Positions 35,205 through 42,179 of a stretch of 64,000 bases of DNA are shown here, one piece after another. This stretch comes from Psychroflexus montanilacus (GTDB lineage: Bacteria; Bacteroidota; Bacteroidia; Flavobacteriales; Flavobacteriaceae): contig NZ_JAIQZC010000001.1 of assembly GCF_020164535.1 (NCBI RefSeq), positions 62,001-126,000 of the forward strand, read 5' to 3'. The notes beneath the pieces are model-generated. The model was not told where the DNA came from. It did no database searches and saw only the letters and a program-made list of their open reading frames with translations. The position numbers and the translations under genes were made by a program. Each line of letters opens with the position of its first letter. The stretch's first letter is position 1.

Positions 35205-37016
35205 ATGGCTAAAGCTCGCGAGAAAAAGAGCAATTTTGCATCTCTCAAATTTGTTCCCAGGTTCCTAAGTAAAGTCTACCGTACGCATCCGGGGCTTTTT
35301 ATTGCCAATGTGTTCTTGAGACTACTGAAATCTTTGATTCCTATCGCCTTGTTATGGGTGGGTAAGGAAATCATCGACGAAGTTATTTTTCAGGTAGATC
35401 TAGATGACAAAGACCTAACACGTCTCTACTGGCTCATTGGTATTGAGCTAGTTCTGGCGATTTTCAGTGATGTGTTCAATCGATTAATTGGTCTGACTGA
35501 TGGTCTTTTAGGGGATTTGTATTCCAATACGTCCTCCATAGAACTGATTCAGAAAACAGCTAAGGTTGAATTAGCCAGTCTGGAAGACTCCGAGTTTTAT
35601 GATAAACTCGAGCGGGCGAGACAGCAAACCACTAGCCGAGTGTCGCTGATGTCCAATGTTTTGGCACAAATTCAGGATATCATTACCATCATTTCGCTGA
35701 TTTCCGGACTGATTTATTTCTATCCTATTCTGATTTTATTATTAGTCATTTCTATTATCCCATCGTTTATCAACGAACTAAAATACAGTCAGTCGACGTA
35801 TTCCCTTCAAAAGAGCTGGACGCCTGAACGTCGGGAGTTGGATTATATGCGAATGATTGGTGCCAGTGATATCACCGCTAAAGAAATTAAACTGTTTGGT
35901 CTGGCAGATTTTATCAGCAACACCTTTAAACGCATCTCCGATAAATATTACAAAGCGAACAAAAAACTATCCATCAAGAAGAGTTTGTGGGGCGGTACCT
36001 TTCACATCCTAGGAGATTTGGCCTATTATGGCGCATATGTATTTATTGTACTTAAAGCTGTAGCTGGTTTTGTCACTATCGGTGACTTAACCTTCTTAGC
36101 AGGGTCGTTCAGCCGACTTCGAAGTCAATTGCAGACCGTGTTTTCAAGATTTTCTAATATTACAGAAAGCGCCATGTATTTGCAGGATTACTTTGAGTTT
36201 ATCGATATGGATTTCAGCGGAGAGAATCCAGAGCAGTATCGTGAAGGCCCGACGGAGTTTAAGCACAGCATCCGATTTGAAAATGTAAGTTTCAGGTATC
36301 CACAGTCAGATAAAAATGTGTTGACCAACATTTCTTTTGACTTGATCAAAGGTGAGAAATTAGCGCTGGTAGGGGAGAATGGTGCTGGAAAAACAACCTT
36401 GATTAAACTGTTACTCCGGCTATACGATCCCACTGAAGGTCAAATTTTGATGGACGGCGTTCCTGTTCAGGAGTACCGCAAACAAGACTATCAGAAAATG
36501 TTAGGTGCTATTTTTCAGGACTTTGTGAAGTATTACTTAACGGCTAAAATCAATATAGCAGTGGGGAATATTGAGGAAGAACACAATACCGAAAAAATCA
36601 AAAATGCCGCGGTGCAAAGTCTGGCTAATGATGTGATCGAAAGTCTGCCCGAAGGCTATAACCAGGGCTTGGGACGGCGTTTCCGGAAAGGAGCAGAGCT
36701 CTCTGGTGGTCAGTGGCAGAAAATCGCTTTGGCCAGAGCCTATATGTCGGATGCGCCGATTATCATACTCGATGAACCAACTTCAGCCCTGGATGCCAGA
36801 GCAGAATCACAGGTGTTTCAGCGATTTATTGCCTTAACCGAAGACCGCACCAGCATCATTATTTCGCATCGCTTCTCCACGGTGAGAATGGCAGATCGAA
36901 TTTTAGTCTTAAAAAATGGACAAATCCTGGAGATGGGCACCCACGAAGAGTTACTGGCTAAACCACAATTGTACGCCGAGTTATTCGAATTACAAGCTGA
37001 AGGGTATCGGGAGTAA
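35205..37016 (+). CDS. ABC exporter, fused permease-ATPase
   Basis: A 603-aa half-transporter: about six membrane segments in residues ~40-310, then an ATPase with Walker A GENGAGKTTLIKLL, Q-loop IFQDFVKYYLTAK, signature LSGGQWQKIALARAYM, Walker B IIILDEPTSALD and H-loop SHRFSTV. Start is ATG 35205 rather than an upstream GTG (35172) that lies in the repeat. It should act as a homodimer; the substrate (lipid, peptide or drug) cannot be read from sequence. Confidence 0.92.
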   Translation: MAKAREKKSNFASLKFVPRFLSKVYRTHPGLFIANVFLRLLKSLIPIALLWVGKEIIDEVIFQVDLDDKDLTRLYWLIGIELVLAIFSDVFNRLIGLTDGLLGDLYSNTSSIELIQKTAKVELASLEDSEFYDKLERARQQTTSRVSLMSNVLAQIQDIITIISLISGLIYFYPILILLLVISIIPSFINELKYSQSTYSLQKSWTPERRELDYMRMIGASDITAKEIKLFGLADFISNTFKRISDKYYKANKKLSIKKSLWGGTFHILGDLAYYGAYVFIVLKAVAGFVTIGDLTFLAGSFSRLRSQLQTVFSRFSNITESAMYLQDYFEFIDMDFSGENPEQYREGPTEFKHSIRFENVSFRYPQSDKNVLTNISFDLIKGEKLALVGENGAGKTTLIKLLLRLYDPTEGQILMDGVPVQEYRKQDYQKMLGAIFQDFVKYYLTAKINIAVGNIEEEHNTEKIKNAAVQSLANDVIESLPEGYNQGLGRRFRKGAELSGGQWQKIALARAYMSDAPIIILDEPTSALDARAESQVFQRFIALTEDRTSIIISHRFSTVRMADRILVLKNGQILEMGTHEELLAKPQLYAELFELQAEGYRE

Positions 37017-37073
37017 TAGCTATTAGTTGAATAACTTACTTAGCACTTCCGTGGTGAATTTATCCCTACGCTC

Positions 37074-37089
37074 ACTACGGTTCCGTAGT
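37074..37089. repeat. 16-nt perfect palindrome
   Basis: ACTACGGTTCCGTAGT has 7-bp arms around TT. It follows a fragment of the dispersed repeat (CTTCCGTGGTGAATTT, 37047-37062). No T-run, so not an obvious terminator. Confidence 0.6.
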
Positions 37090-37123
37090 AATTTTGTGAT
37101 GATACTTTGAAAAATAATTTTAC

Positions 37124-37215
37124 CGCAATGGCGCTGAGTTCGCTAAGAGAAACTCAGTAGCCTTTATGTCCCTGCCTTCCGAAGTGAAATGCAGGCAGGT
37201 CTGTGGTAAATTTTA
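37124..37215 (+). repeat. dispersed palindromic repeat, copy A
   Basis: Starts ACCGCAATGGCGC and ends CTGTGGTAAATTTTAAAT; contains a hairpin with arms CCTGCCT and AGGCAGG at 37171-37199. Bases 37171-37200 match 37929-37958 in reverse complement at 29 of 30 positions. The tail matches units at 40267 and 40411 in the same orientation. Confidence 0.85.
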
Positions 37216-37307
37216 AATACTGATTTAAGCGCCTAATTAGCCACGGAAAGCGGAGGAATTATGATTAAAATAAATCTTAGACTTAAAATTCACTGGATGT
37301 TTTTCAT

Positions 37308-37329
37308 AGGCTTTTTAAGCCTACTTTTG
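37308..37329 (+). promoter_or_regulatory. promoter of the J/KTSC gene with internal inverted repeat
   Basis: AGGCTT-TTT-AAGCCT (37308-37322) abuts the -7 box TACTTTTG (37322-37329). The ATG follows at 37350. The repeat lies where a repressor would interfere with promoter opening. Confidence 0.5.
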
Positions 37330-37349
37330 CAAACTTTAATAGCACACGA

Positions 37350-37796
37350 ATGAAACGAATAGCAGAATACAAAAAACTCTTTGGAGTTGAAAGGCAAATC
37401 GAGTTAAAGCCTTTGAAAAAGGCATACCGAGTTCTGGTAAAGGAATGGCATCCAGATAAGTTTCAGGCAGGTGATGAACGTCAGGCCGAAGCCGAAATCC
37501 AAAGCAGACGTATCATCGACGGGTATCATTTTTTAGTAAGTATTGCACCAGAAACGATTTTGGCCAATGCTGAACAGTATTCTAAAAGCATAAATTCAGG
37601 AATTGCCGATTTTCAACATAAAGGTATGTTGCTGGAAATTACATTTATGGATGGAACAACTTATGAATATTTCGGAGTGACTAAACCTGTCTTTATCAAA
37701 ATGATTAATAGCAATAAGTTGAACCGTTTTGCTAAACGCTCGATTTATCCAAATTATACCTTTAGAATGGCCAAACGTGAAAATGTAGAGGCTTAG
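37350..37796 (+). CDS. J-domain protein with C-terminal KTSC domain
   Basis: A 148-aa two-domain protein. Residues 1-~65 form a DnaJ-like domain with the essential HPD (KEWHPDKF at ~33) but without Gly/Phe or zinc regions. Residues ~90-140 match the KTSC domain (MLLEITFMDGTTYEYFGVTKPVFIKMI), a small module linked to RNA or lysyl-tRNA-synthetase contexts. It probably recruits DnaK to a specific client. It sits between inverted copies of the dispersed repeat. Confidence 0.8.
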   Translation: MKRIAEYKKLFGVERQIELKPLKKAYRVLVKEWHPDKFQAGDERQAEAEIQSRRIIDGYHFLVSIAPETILANAEQYSKSINSGIADFQHKGMLLEITFMDGTTYEYFGVTKPVFIKMINSNKLNRFAKRSIYPNYTFRMAKRENVEA

Positions 37797-37917
37797 ATTT
37801 CTAGTTTATTTTTTTATAAAAGTTGTTTCACTGCAGATTCAAGGATAGCACATAGGAATCTGAACCTTTAAAAAAAGCTTTTCGAATTCAATATTTATCT
37901 GGTTAAATAAAGTATTA

Positions 37918-38028
37918 ATTCACCACAAACCTGCCTGCATTTCACTTTGGAAGGCAGGGTCACGGAGAACACAGAGGGAAAAATGAACTTTACATTCAAA
38001 CCTCTGTGAACTCAGTTTCTCTGTGGTT
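37918..38028 (-). repeat. dispersed palindromic repeat, copy B (inverted relative to A)
   Basis: Contains ACCTGCCTGCATTTCACTTT (start of the inverted match to copy A), then CACGGAGAACACAGAGG and CCTCTGTGAACTCAG, ending TCTCTGTGGT. The last parts form an imperfect hairpin. It ends about 55 bases before the GxxExxY start. Confidence 0.85.
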
Positions 38029-38081
38029 ATAATCAAATAGATAAAATTTGTAAATTAGACTTTCTTTTAATACTCTAACTC

Positions 38082-38462
38082 GTGTATGAAAATGATCTTG
38101 CTACAAAAATTATTGGGGCTGCTATAGAAGTTCACAGGCAACTTGGTCCAGGATTACTTGAAAGCACTTATGAAACGTGTTTAGCTTATGAGCTTAAGCA
38201 AATCGGACTTAACCTACAGCAACAAGTAGCCTTACCAGTTATTTACAAAGAGGTGAGACTCAATGCAGATTATAGTATTGACCTTTTGGTAGAAAATAAA
38301 ATTATCATTGAAATTAAAAGTGTTGAAGTACTTGCTGATATTCACACAGCACAGTTATTGACCTACTTAAAATTAAAAGACTTAAAGCTCGGATTGTTAA
38401 TCAATTTCAATGAAGTACTACTCAAAAACGGACTAAAAAGAGTTTTGAACGGTTATTTGTGA
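38082..38462 (+). CDS. GxxExxY protein, PD-(D/E)xK nuclease superfamily (PDDEXK_3-like)
   Basis: A 126-aa protein starting at GTG 38082; an in-frame TAA three codons earlier excludes a longer form. It shows the name motif GLLESTY at residues 24-30, then Asp67 in ADYSIDLLV and Glu77-Ile-Lys79 in IIIEIKS, matching the D...ExK core of PD-(D/E)xK nucleases, and ends GLLINFN...LKNGLKRVLNGYL. The family is widespread, patchy and unassigned. Palindromic repeats flank it on both sides, and a decayed copy of its 3' end follows at 38568-38634. Confidence 0.88.
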   Translation: MYENDLATKIIGAAIEVHRQLGPGLLESTYETCLAYELKQIGLNLQQQVALPVIYKEVRLNADYSIDLLVENKIIIEIKSVEVLADIHTAQLLTYLKLKDLKLGLLINFNEVLLKNGLKRVLNGYL

Positions 38463-38467
38463 AAGTT

Positions 38468-38546
38468 GACCGCAAAGCCACTAATTAAACCAACGATTAA
38501 TATTTGATTAAAATTCTTTGTGTGCTCTGTGCCTCTGTGGTGAGTT
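38468..38546 (+). repeat. dispersed palindromic repeat, copy C
   Basis: Left arm ACCGCAAAGCCACTAA at 38469; right arm CTTTGTG then CTCTGTGCCTCTGTGGTGAG at 38517-38546. The arms are partly complementary. It begins 5 bases after the GxxExxY stop codon. Confidence 0.8.
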
Positions 38547-38567
38547 AATAATTATTTTTTAATTAAG

Positions 38568-38634
38568 TACTAATCAATTTTACGAATTACTTTTAAAGAA
38601 TAGTCTAAAAGGAGTTTTGAATGGATATTTATGA
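38568..38634 (+). pseudogene. decayed second copy of the GxxExxY 3' end
   Basis: Reads LINF, then after a one-base shift E-L-L-LKNSLKGVLNGYL and TGA, against LINFNEVLLKNGLKRVLNGYL at the end of the intact gene. DNA identity is also clear (CTAAAA-G-GAGTTTTGAA-GG-TATTT). Only the last ~22 codons remain, lying between repeat copies C and D. Confidence 0.82.
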
Positions 38635-38640
38635 TTCTTA

Positions 38641-38676
38641 ATACCTCAGTGTTCTTTGTGCCTCCGCGGTTAAACA
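38641..38676 (+). repeat. dispersed palindromic repeat, copy D (right arm)
   Basis: CAGTGTTCTTTGTGCCTCCG then CGGTTAAAC; the right half of the repeat family. It follows the GxxExxY remnant by 7 bases, as copy C follows the intact gene. Confidence 0.8.
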
Positions 38677-38719
38677 ATTCTTCTGTATTACTAGTCTTTG
38701 TACTAAGTTCAAAATAAAC

Positions 38720-39460
38720 TTAATCCTTAACTTTTATCGATTTTAGTTTAATTAAGCCAAATGTATCCAAAACCCTTATGATTAAGTAGGTGATGTCAAT
38801 CTCATACCACTTTTCTCCAAAATTAGCTCGGCTTGCATGTTTATGGTGGTTGTTGTGATAACCTTCCCCCATCATTAAAAAGTCAAAACGAAAGAGGTTC
38901 TTGCTGGTGTTTTTCATCTGATGGTTCACATAACCAAAAATATGACCAAACCAATTGATGATCACTCCGTGAATCGGGGCCATCAAAAAAGTAATTGGTA
39001 ATAAAGCCCATTCCCACCAAGTTGTGGCGAAAAACGTAAAGAAAGTAATATAGGCTCCAACCCAGAGTAAACGCGACAGCCTGGAACTGGCAAACAAGTC
39101 AAAACCCTCCCATTGCGGAACGTTTTTCGTAAATCGATCATCCACAGGGACTTGCTGAGTATTGATCTCCTGATAGATTTTTTTGGTTTTCCACATCATC
39201 GCAAACAAATTGGGGTCATGAGAAGGTGAGTGGGGATCTTTTTCGGTATCGGTGTAAGCATGATGCATACGGTGCATAATACCATACCCGTAAGCACTCA
39301 AATAGCTAGGGCCTTGAAAAATCCAGGTTAATACATAAGTAAGGCGTTCCATAGATTTGGACATCGTAAACACCTGATGAGCTGCGTAACGGTGTAAAAA
39401 GAAGGATTGGAAAAACAAACCTCCATACCACAGTACCGCAACGAAAAGAAGGATCCACAT
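38720..39460 (-). CDS. membrane fatty acid desaturase (acyl-CoA desaturase-like)
   Basis: A 246-aa di-iron membrane desaturase. Three histidine boxes: HRYAAH (23-28), HRMHH (63-67) and HNNHH (202-206), with four hydrophobic segments. Start taken at ATG 39460 because the upstream in-frame TTG at 39475 lies inside the -7 box. It introduces double bonds into acyl chains and would help keep membranes fluid. It follows the Crp-like regulator gene in the same direction. Confidence 0.88.
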   Translation of the reverse strand: MWILLFVAVLWYGGLFFQSFFLHRYAAHQVFTMSKSMERLTYVLTWIFQGPSYLSAYGYGIMHRMHHAYTDTEKDPHSPSHDPNLFAMMWKTKKIYQEINTQQVPVDDRFTKNVPQWEGFDLFASSRLSRLLWVGAYITFFTFFATTWWEWALLPITFLMAPIHGVIINWFGHIFGYVNHQMKNTSKNLFRFDFLMMGEGYHNNHHKHASRANFGEKWYEIDITYLIIRVLDTFGLIKLKSIKVKD

Positions 39461-39472
39461 AATCTTTTTTTG

Positions 39473-39503
39473 CAAAGGTAGTGGCTTGTTGATCCCGAAA
39501 CAA
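39473..39503 (-). promoter_or_regulatory. promoter of the desaturase gene
   Basis: On the minus strand TTG (39501-39503), 20 bp spacer and TACCTTTG (39473-39480). The ATG follows 12 bases later. This gives the desaturase a promoter of its own, separate from the regulator gene. Confidence 0.75.
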
Positions 39504-39529
39504 TGAACCTAGATCAATAAAAGCGATAC

Positions 39530-40099
39530 TTAAAGCTGCTTTCTGATTCGGCTTAAGGCTTGTGAGGTGACTCCGATGTAAGAACTAATATACTTCAACG
39601 GTACTTCTTTTAACAATTCTGGTCGTTCCTTGAATAAATTCAAATACCGCTCTTTAGCAGAAAGGTTGAGCAGGTGTTGTTCACGCTTGGATTTGATCAA
39701 GAACAGGCGTTCTGCTGTGAGCCGACCAATGAAATTTCCAATTTGCGTGTGCTTGTAGACTTGCTGCAAGTCTTCGTAAGTAATGCTCATCATTTTTGTA
39801 TCCGTAAGGGTCTGCAACTGATAGGCTGAAGGCTTTCGAGTGAGAAATGAATCGTAAGCACTTACAAATTCATCTTTAAAACAAAAGCCAAAAGTGATTT
39901 CTTTATCGGGATCTTCTTTGGGGATGTAGAGACGAACAACGCCAGATTCTATAAAGGAGATGTGATTTTCCACTTTATTTAGCTTTAAGAAGTTAGTCTT
40001 TTTTGGAAAGGACCTGGGTTGTAGTTTTGAGGTGAAATATGCCCAATCTGAAGGAGAAATGTCAACGATTTGATCTAAAAAAGCTTTGATTTGTTCCAC
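39530..40099 (-). CDS. Crp/Fnr-family regulator
   Basis: A 189-aa protein with an N-terminal cNMP-binding-like barrel (ISFIESGVVRLYI, ITFGFCFKDEFVSAYDSF) and a C-terminal helix-turn-helix (VPLKYISSYIGVTSQALSRIR). It lies upstream of, and parallel to, the desaturase gene and may control it. Effector unknown; the phosphate-binding residues of cAMP-responsive Crp are not evident. Confidence 0.85.
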   Translation of the reverse strand: MEQIKAFLDQIVDISPSDWAYFTSKLQPRSFPKKTNFLKLNKVENHISFIESGVVRLYIPKEDPDKEITFGFCFKDEFVSAYDSFLTRKPSAYQLQTLTDTKMMSITYEDLQQVYKHTQIGNFIGRLTAERLFLIKSKREQHLLNLSAKERYLNLFKERPELLKEVPLKYISSYIGVTSQALSRIRKQL

Positions 40100-40195
40100 T
40101 GTGTTGCATTCGAATTTGAAAGGATAAATATAAATGTTTGAGAGTCGTTACAGGGAGGGATTAACAAATTGAAAGCAATATTCTAACTAGTTTTT

Positions 40196-40282
40196 AAACC
40201 ACCAAAAAGTACACAATGGGATTAAAGTTTTCTGTGGCCTCCGTGACACTACCTGTCGGAATCGAACGCAGGCAGATCCGTG
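40196..40282 (+). repeat. dispersed palindromic repeat, copy E (degenerate)
   Basis: Begins ACCACCAAAAAGTACACAA, continues GTTTTCTGTGGCCTCCGTGA and ends with GAACGCAGGCAGATCCGTGG. It is a diverged version of the units that follow. Confidence 0.75.
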
Positions 40283-40510
40283 GATAATTTTTAAATGTTT
40301 TTTTTACCACAAAGGCACAAAGAACACAAAGGAAAAGTTCTCTGTGACCTCTGTGACTCCGTGGTGAACTTAACTCTGTATCCTCTGCGAGTCTGCGGTT
40401 TAAAATGGAACGCAGGCAGGTCCTTGGATAATTTTCAAATGATTTTTTTACCACAAAGGCATAAAGAAGACAAAGGAAAAGTTCTCTGTGACCTCTGTGA
40501 CTCCGTGGTC
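40267..40510 (+). repeat. 144-bp tandem unit of the dispersed repeat (about 1.7 copies)
   Basis: The unit starting CGCAGGCAG at 40267 recurs at 40411, exactly 144 bp on, through CCACAAAGGCA (40307 and 40451) to CTCTGTGACTCCGTGGT (end 40365 and 40509) with few changes. Each copy holds a hairpin of about 26 bp per arm: ACCACAAAGGCACAAAGAAC against a right arm ending CTGTGACTCCGTGGT. Confidence 0.9.
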
Positions 40511-40589
40511 AATACTTTTAATTTATATTCCCCTTAATAATTTTTCACCGCCTAGTGCTTAACTTAGTTGACCTCTAAAAATTAAAACG

Positions 40590-41315
40590 ATGATGCTAAA
40601 TAAAGCTCTGTTTGTATTATGCCTTTTGATGTTGATGTCTCCACTCACTAAAGTTCAGGCTCAAACCGACTCCCAAAACTACCCTTACGACTTCAAAAAT
40701 GGCGATCCTTCGGGGATTGGAAAATGGTACAAAGGCCGAGAAATCTCCCACGTTATGGGTTACCAGGGCATGGCCTGGCTGGAACGTTCCGACCGGGAAC
40801 AGGAAGAAGAAACCAGCAGCCTTTTAAAAAACATGCAACTCAAATCCACCGATGCCGTAGCCGATATTGGTGCCGGCTCAGGCTATCATGTCTTCAAAAT
40901 AGCTCCTAAAGTCAGTGATGGTGAAGTGTTTGCCGTCGATATCCAGTCGGAGATGATAGAGGCGATGAACGAAAAAAATAAAAAAGCAAAAGAAGACCAC
41001 ATTCAATTCATCAAAGGCACAGAACAAAGTGCGAATTTACCTGAAAACTCGGTGGATAAAATCCTGATGGTGGATGTCTATCACGAGTTTGAGTATCCAG
41101 TTGAAATGCTGGCGTCTATGAAAAAAGCTCTAAAAGCTGATGGTAAAATTTATCTTATCGAATACAGAGCTGAAGATCCCACAGTGCCTATCAAACGCCT
41201 GCATAAAATGAGTGAAGACCAGGCCGTCAAAGAATTTAGAGCTAACGGATTCCAACTGATTGAGAATATAGATAATCTACCGTGGCAGCATTGTATGATA
41301 TTTGGAGTGAAATAA
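40590..41315 (+). CDS. predicted exported class I SAM methyltransferase
   Basis: A 241-aa protein with a clear signal peptide (MMLNKALFVLCLLMLMSPLT, cleavage after VQA at ~24) before a complete Rossmann methyltransferase: motif I AVADIGAGSGYHVF, acidic AVDIQSEM, NLPENSVDKILMVDVYHEF and LKADGKIYLIEY. SAM is not known to be available in the periplasm, so location is puzzling; either the N-terminus is a membrane anchor or the protein has another ligand. ATG 40590 and 40593 are both possible. Confidence 0.82.
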   Translation: MMLNKALFVLCLLMLMSPLTKVQAQTDSQNYPYDFKNGDPSGIGKWYKGREISHVMGYQGMAWLERSDREQEEETSSLLKNMQLKSTDAVADIGAGSGYHVFKIAPKVSDGEVFAVDIQSEMIEAMNEKNKKAKEDHIQFIKGTEQSANLPENSVDKILMVDVYHEFEYPVEMLASMKKALKADGKIYLIEYRAEDPTVPIKRLHKMSEDQAVKEFRANGFQLIENIDNLPWQHCMIFGVK

Positions 41316-41585
41316 ATTAGTTTATAATTGTCAATAGGAGAAGATTCTACCATGCGCTAAATACTACAAATTACAGTTTTGCTTACAATCTTTAATTTTG
41401 AACAGCATTAACCGCTATTACATAATTACAATCGATTGAGCCTAAAGGCAGTCATGTCTGTAACTATGTCAAACAGACCTTAAAAAGTTCTATTAGCTGT
41501 ATGGCGTTAATTATACGTTTGTCCTATAATTTATATTATGTAAAATAGAAATATTATAAACCAACAGCATTTGTGTAATCTATAT

Positions 41586-42158
41586 TTATTTCTTCTCCTC
41601 TGGAAGTTCTAAAGCTTTTATGGTTCCGTCATAGCGAATTGGAAACCGCTGTGAGCTGTTCACGTTAATTAAAGCTTTTAGGTTTGAGTATATCGTCAAA
41701 GTTACTTGGTAATTTTCGGAATCCTCTTTAATATCAAATTTTATAGAATATTCATTCTTATCCGCTTCCTTTTCAATCTTCAGGTTTTTGGGAACGCCTT
41801 CAAACTCAATTCCTGAATTACTGTTATATCCACCACCCATTTGTCGTTCCCCATAGTATGGTAAATCGGCCGAAACGCTGTCACCTTCAAATCTGAAATA
41901 ATTGGAATTGCCCTGTAAATTGATTTGTGCGGCATTATCACCTGGTCTGTACAAACCAGCGTTTGCCAGTTGGTTTAAGGCATTAGTCACTAAAGGTCTG
42001 GCAACATCAGCTTCAATTTCAAAATACCTGTCTTCTATTATTTTGTCTAAACGTGCTTTATCTTCAGATGATACTTCCCGTTGAATTTCACATGAAAACA
42101 TGGCCACTACACCGAGTAAGGTGAAAAAAAGTTGGATAGATTTAAAGTTAAATTTCAT
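41586..42158 (-). CDS. DUF4251-like lipoprotein
   Basis: A 190-aa predicted lipoprotein (VAMFSC lipobox at about Cys23). The mature part contains YYGERQMGGGYNSNSGIEFEG, resembling DUF4251, a beta-rich Bacteroidota envelope family without known function. It is downstream of the flavin oxidoreductase gene by 21 bp and probably shares its transcript. Confidence 0.75.
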   Translation of the reverse strand: MKFNFKSIQLFFTLLGVVAMFSCEIQREVSSEDKARLDKIIEDRYFEIEADVARPLVTNALNQLANAGLYRPGDNAAQINLQGNSNYFRFEGDSVSADLPYYGERQMGGGYNSNSGIEFEGVPKNLKIEKEADKNEYSIKFDIKEDSENYQVTLTIYSNLKALINVNSSQRFPIRYDGTIKALELPEEKK

Positions 42159-42179
42159 ACCTAAAGTTAAGCTTTAAGA

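Noticed and set aside
39461-39475. Longer desaturase start at TTG 39475
   Set aside because: It would begin inside the -7 promoter box; ATG 39460 follows that promoter by 12 bases.
40196-40510. Repeated units that might be read as a CRISPR array
   Set aside because: Units are 144 bp with the intervening DNA repeated as well, so there are no unique spacers, and no cas genes are present.
40194-40537. Open frames of 80-86 codons on both strands over the repeat array
   Set aside because: They follow the tandem repeat, duplicate themselves internally and have no ribosome site; they come from repeat composition.
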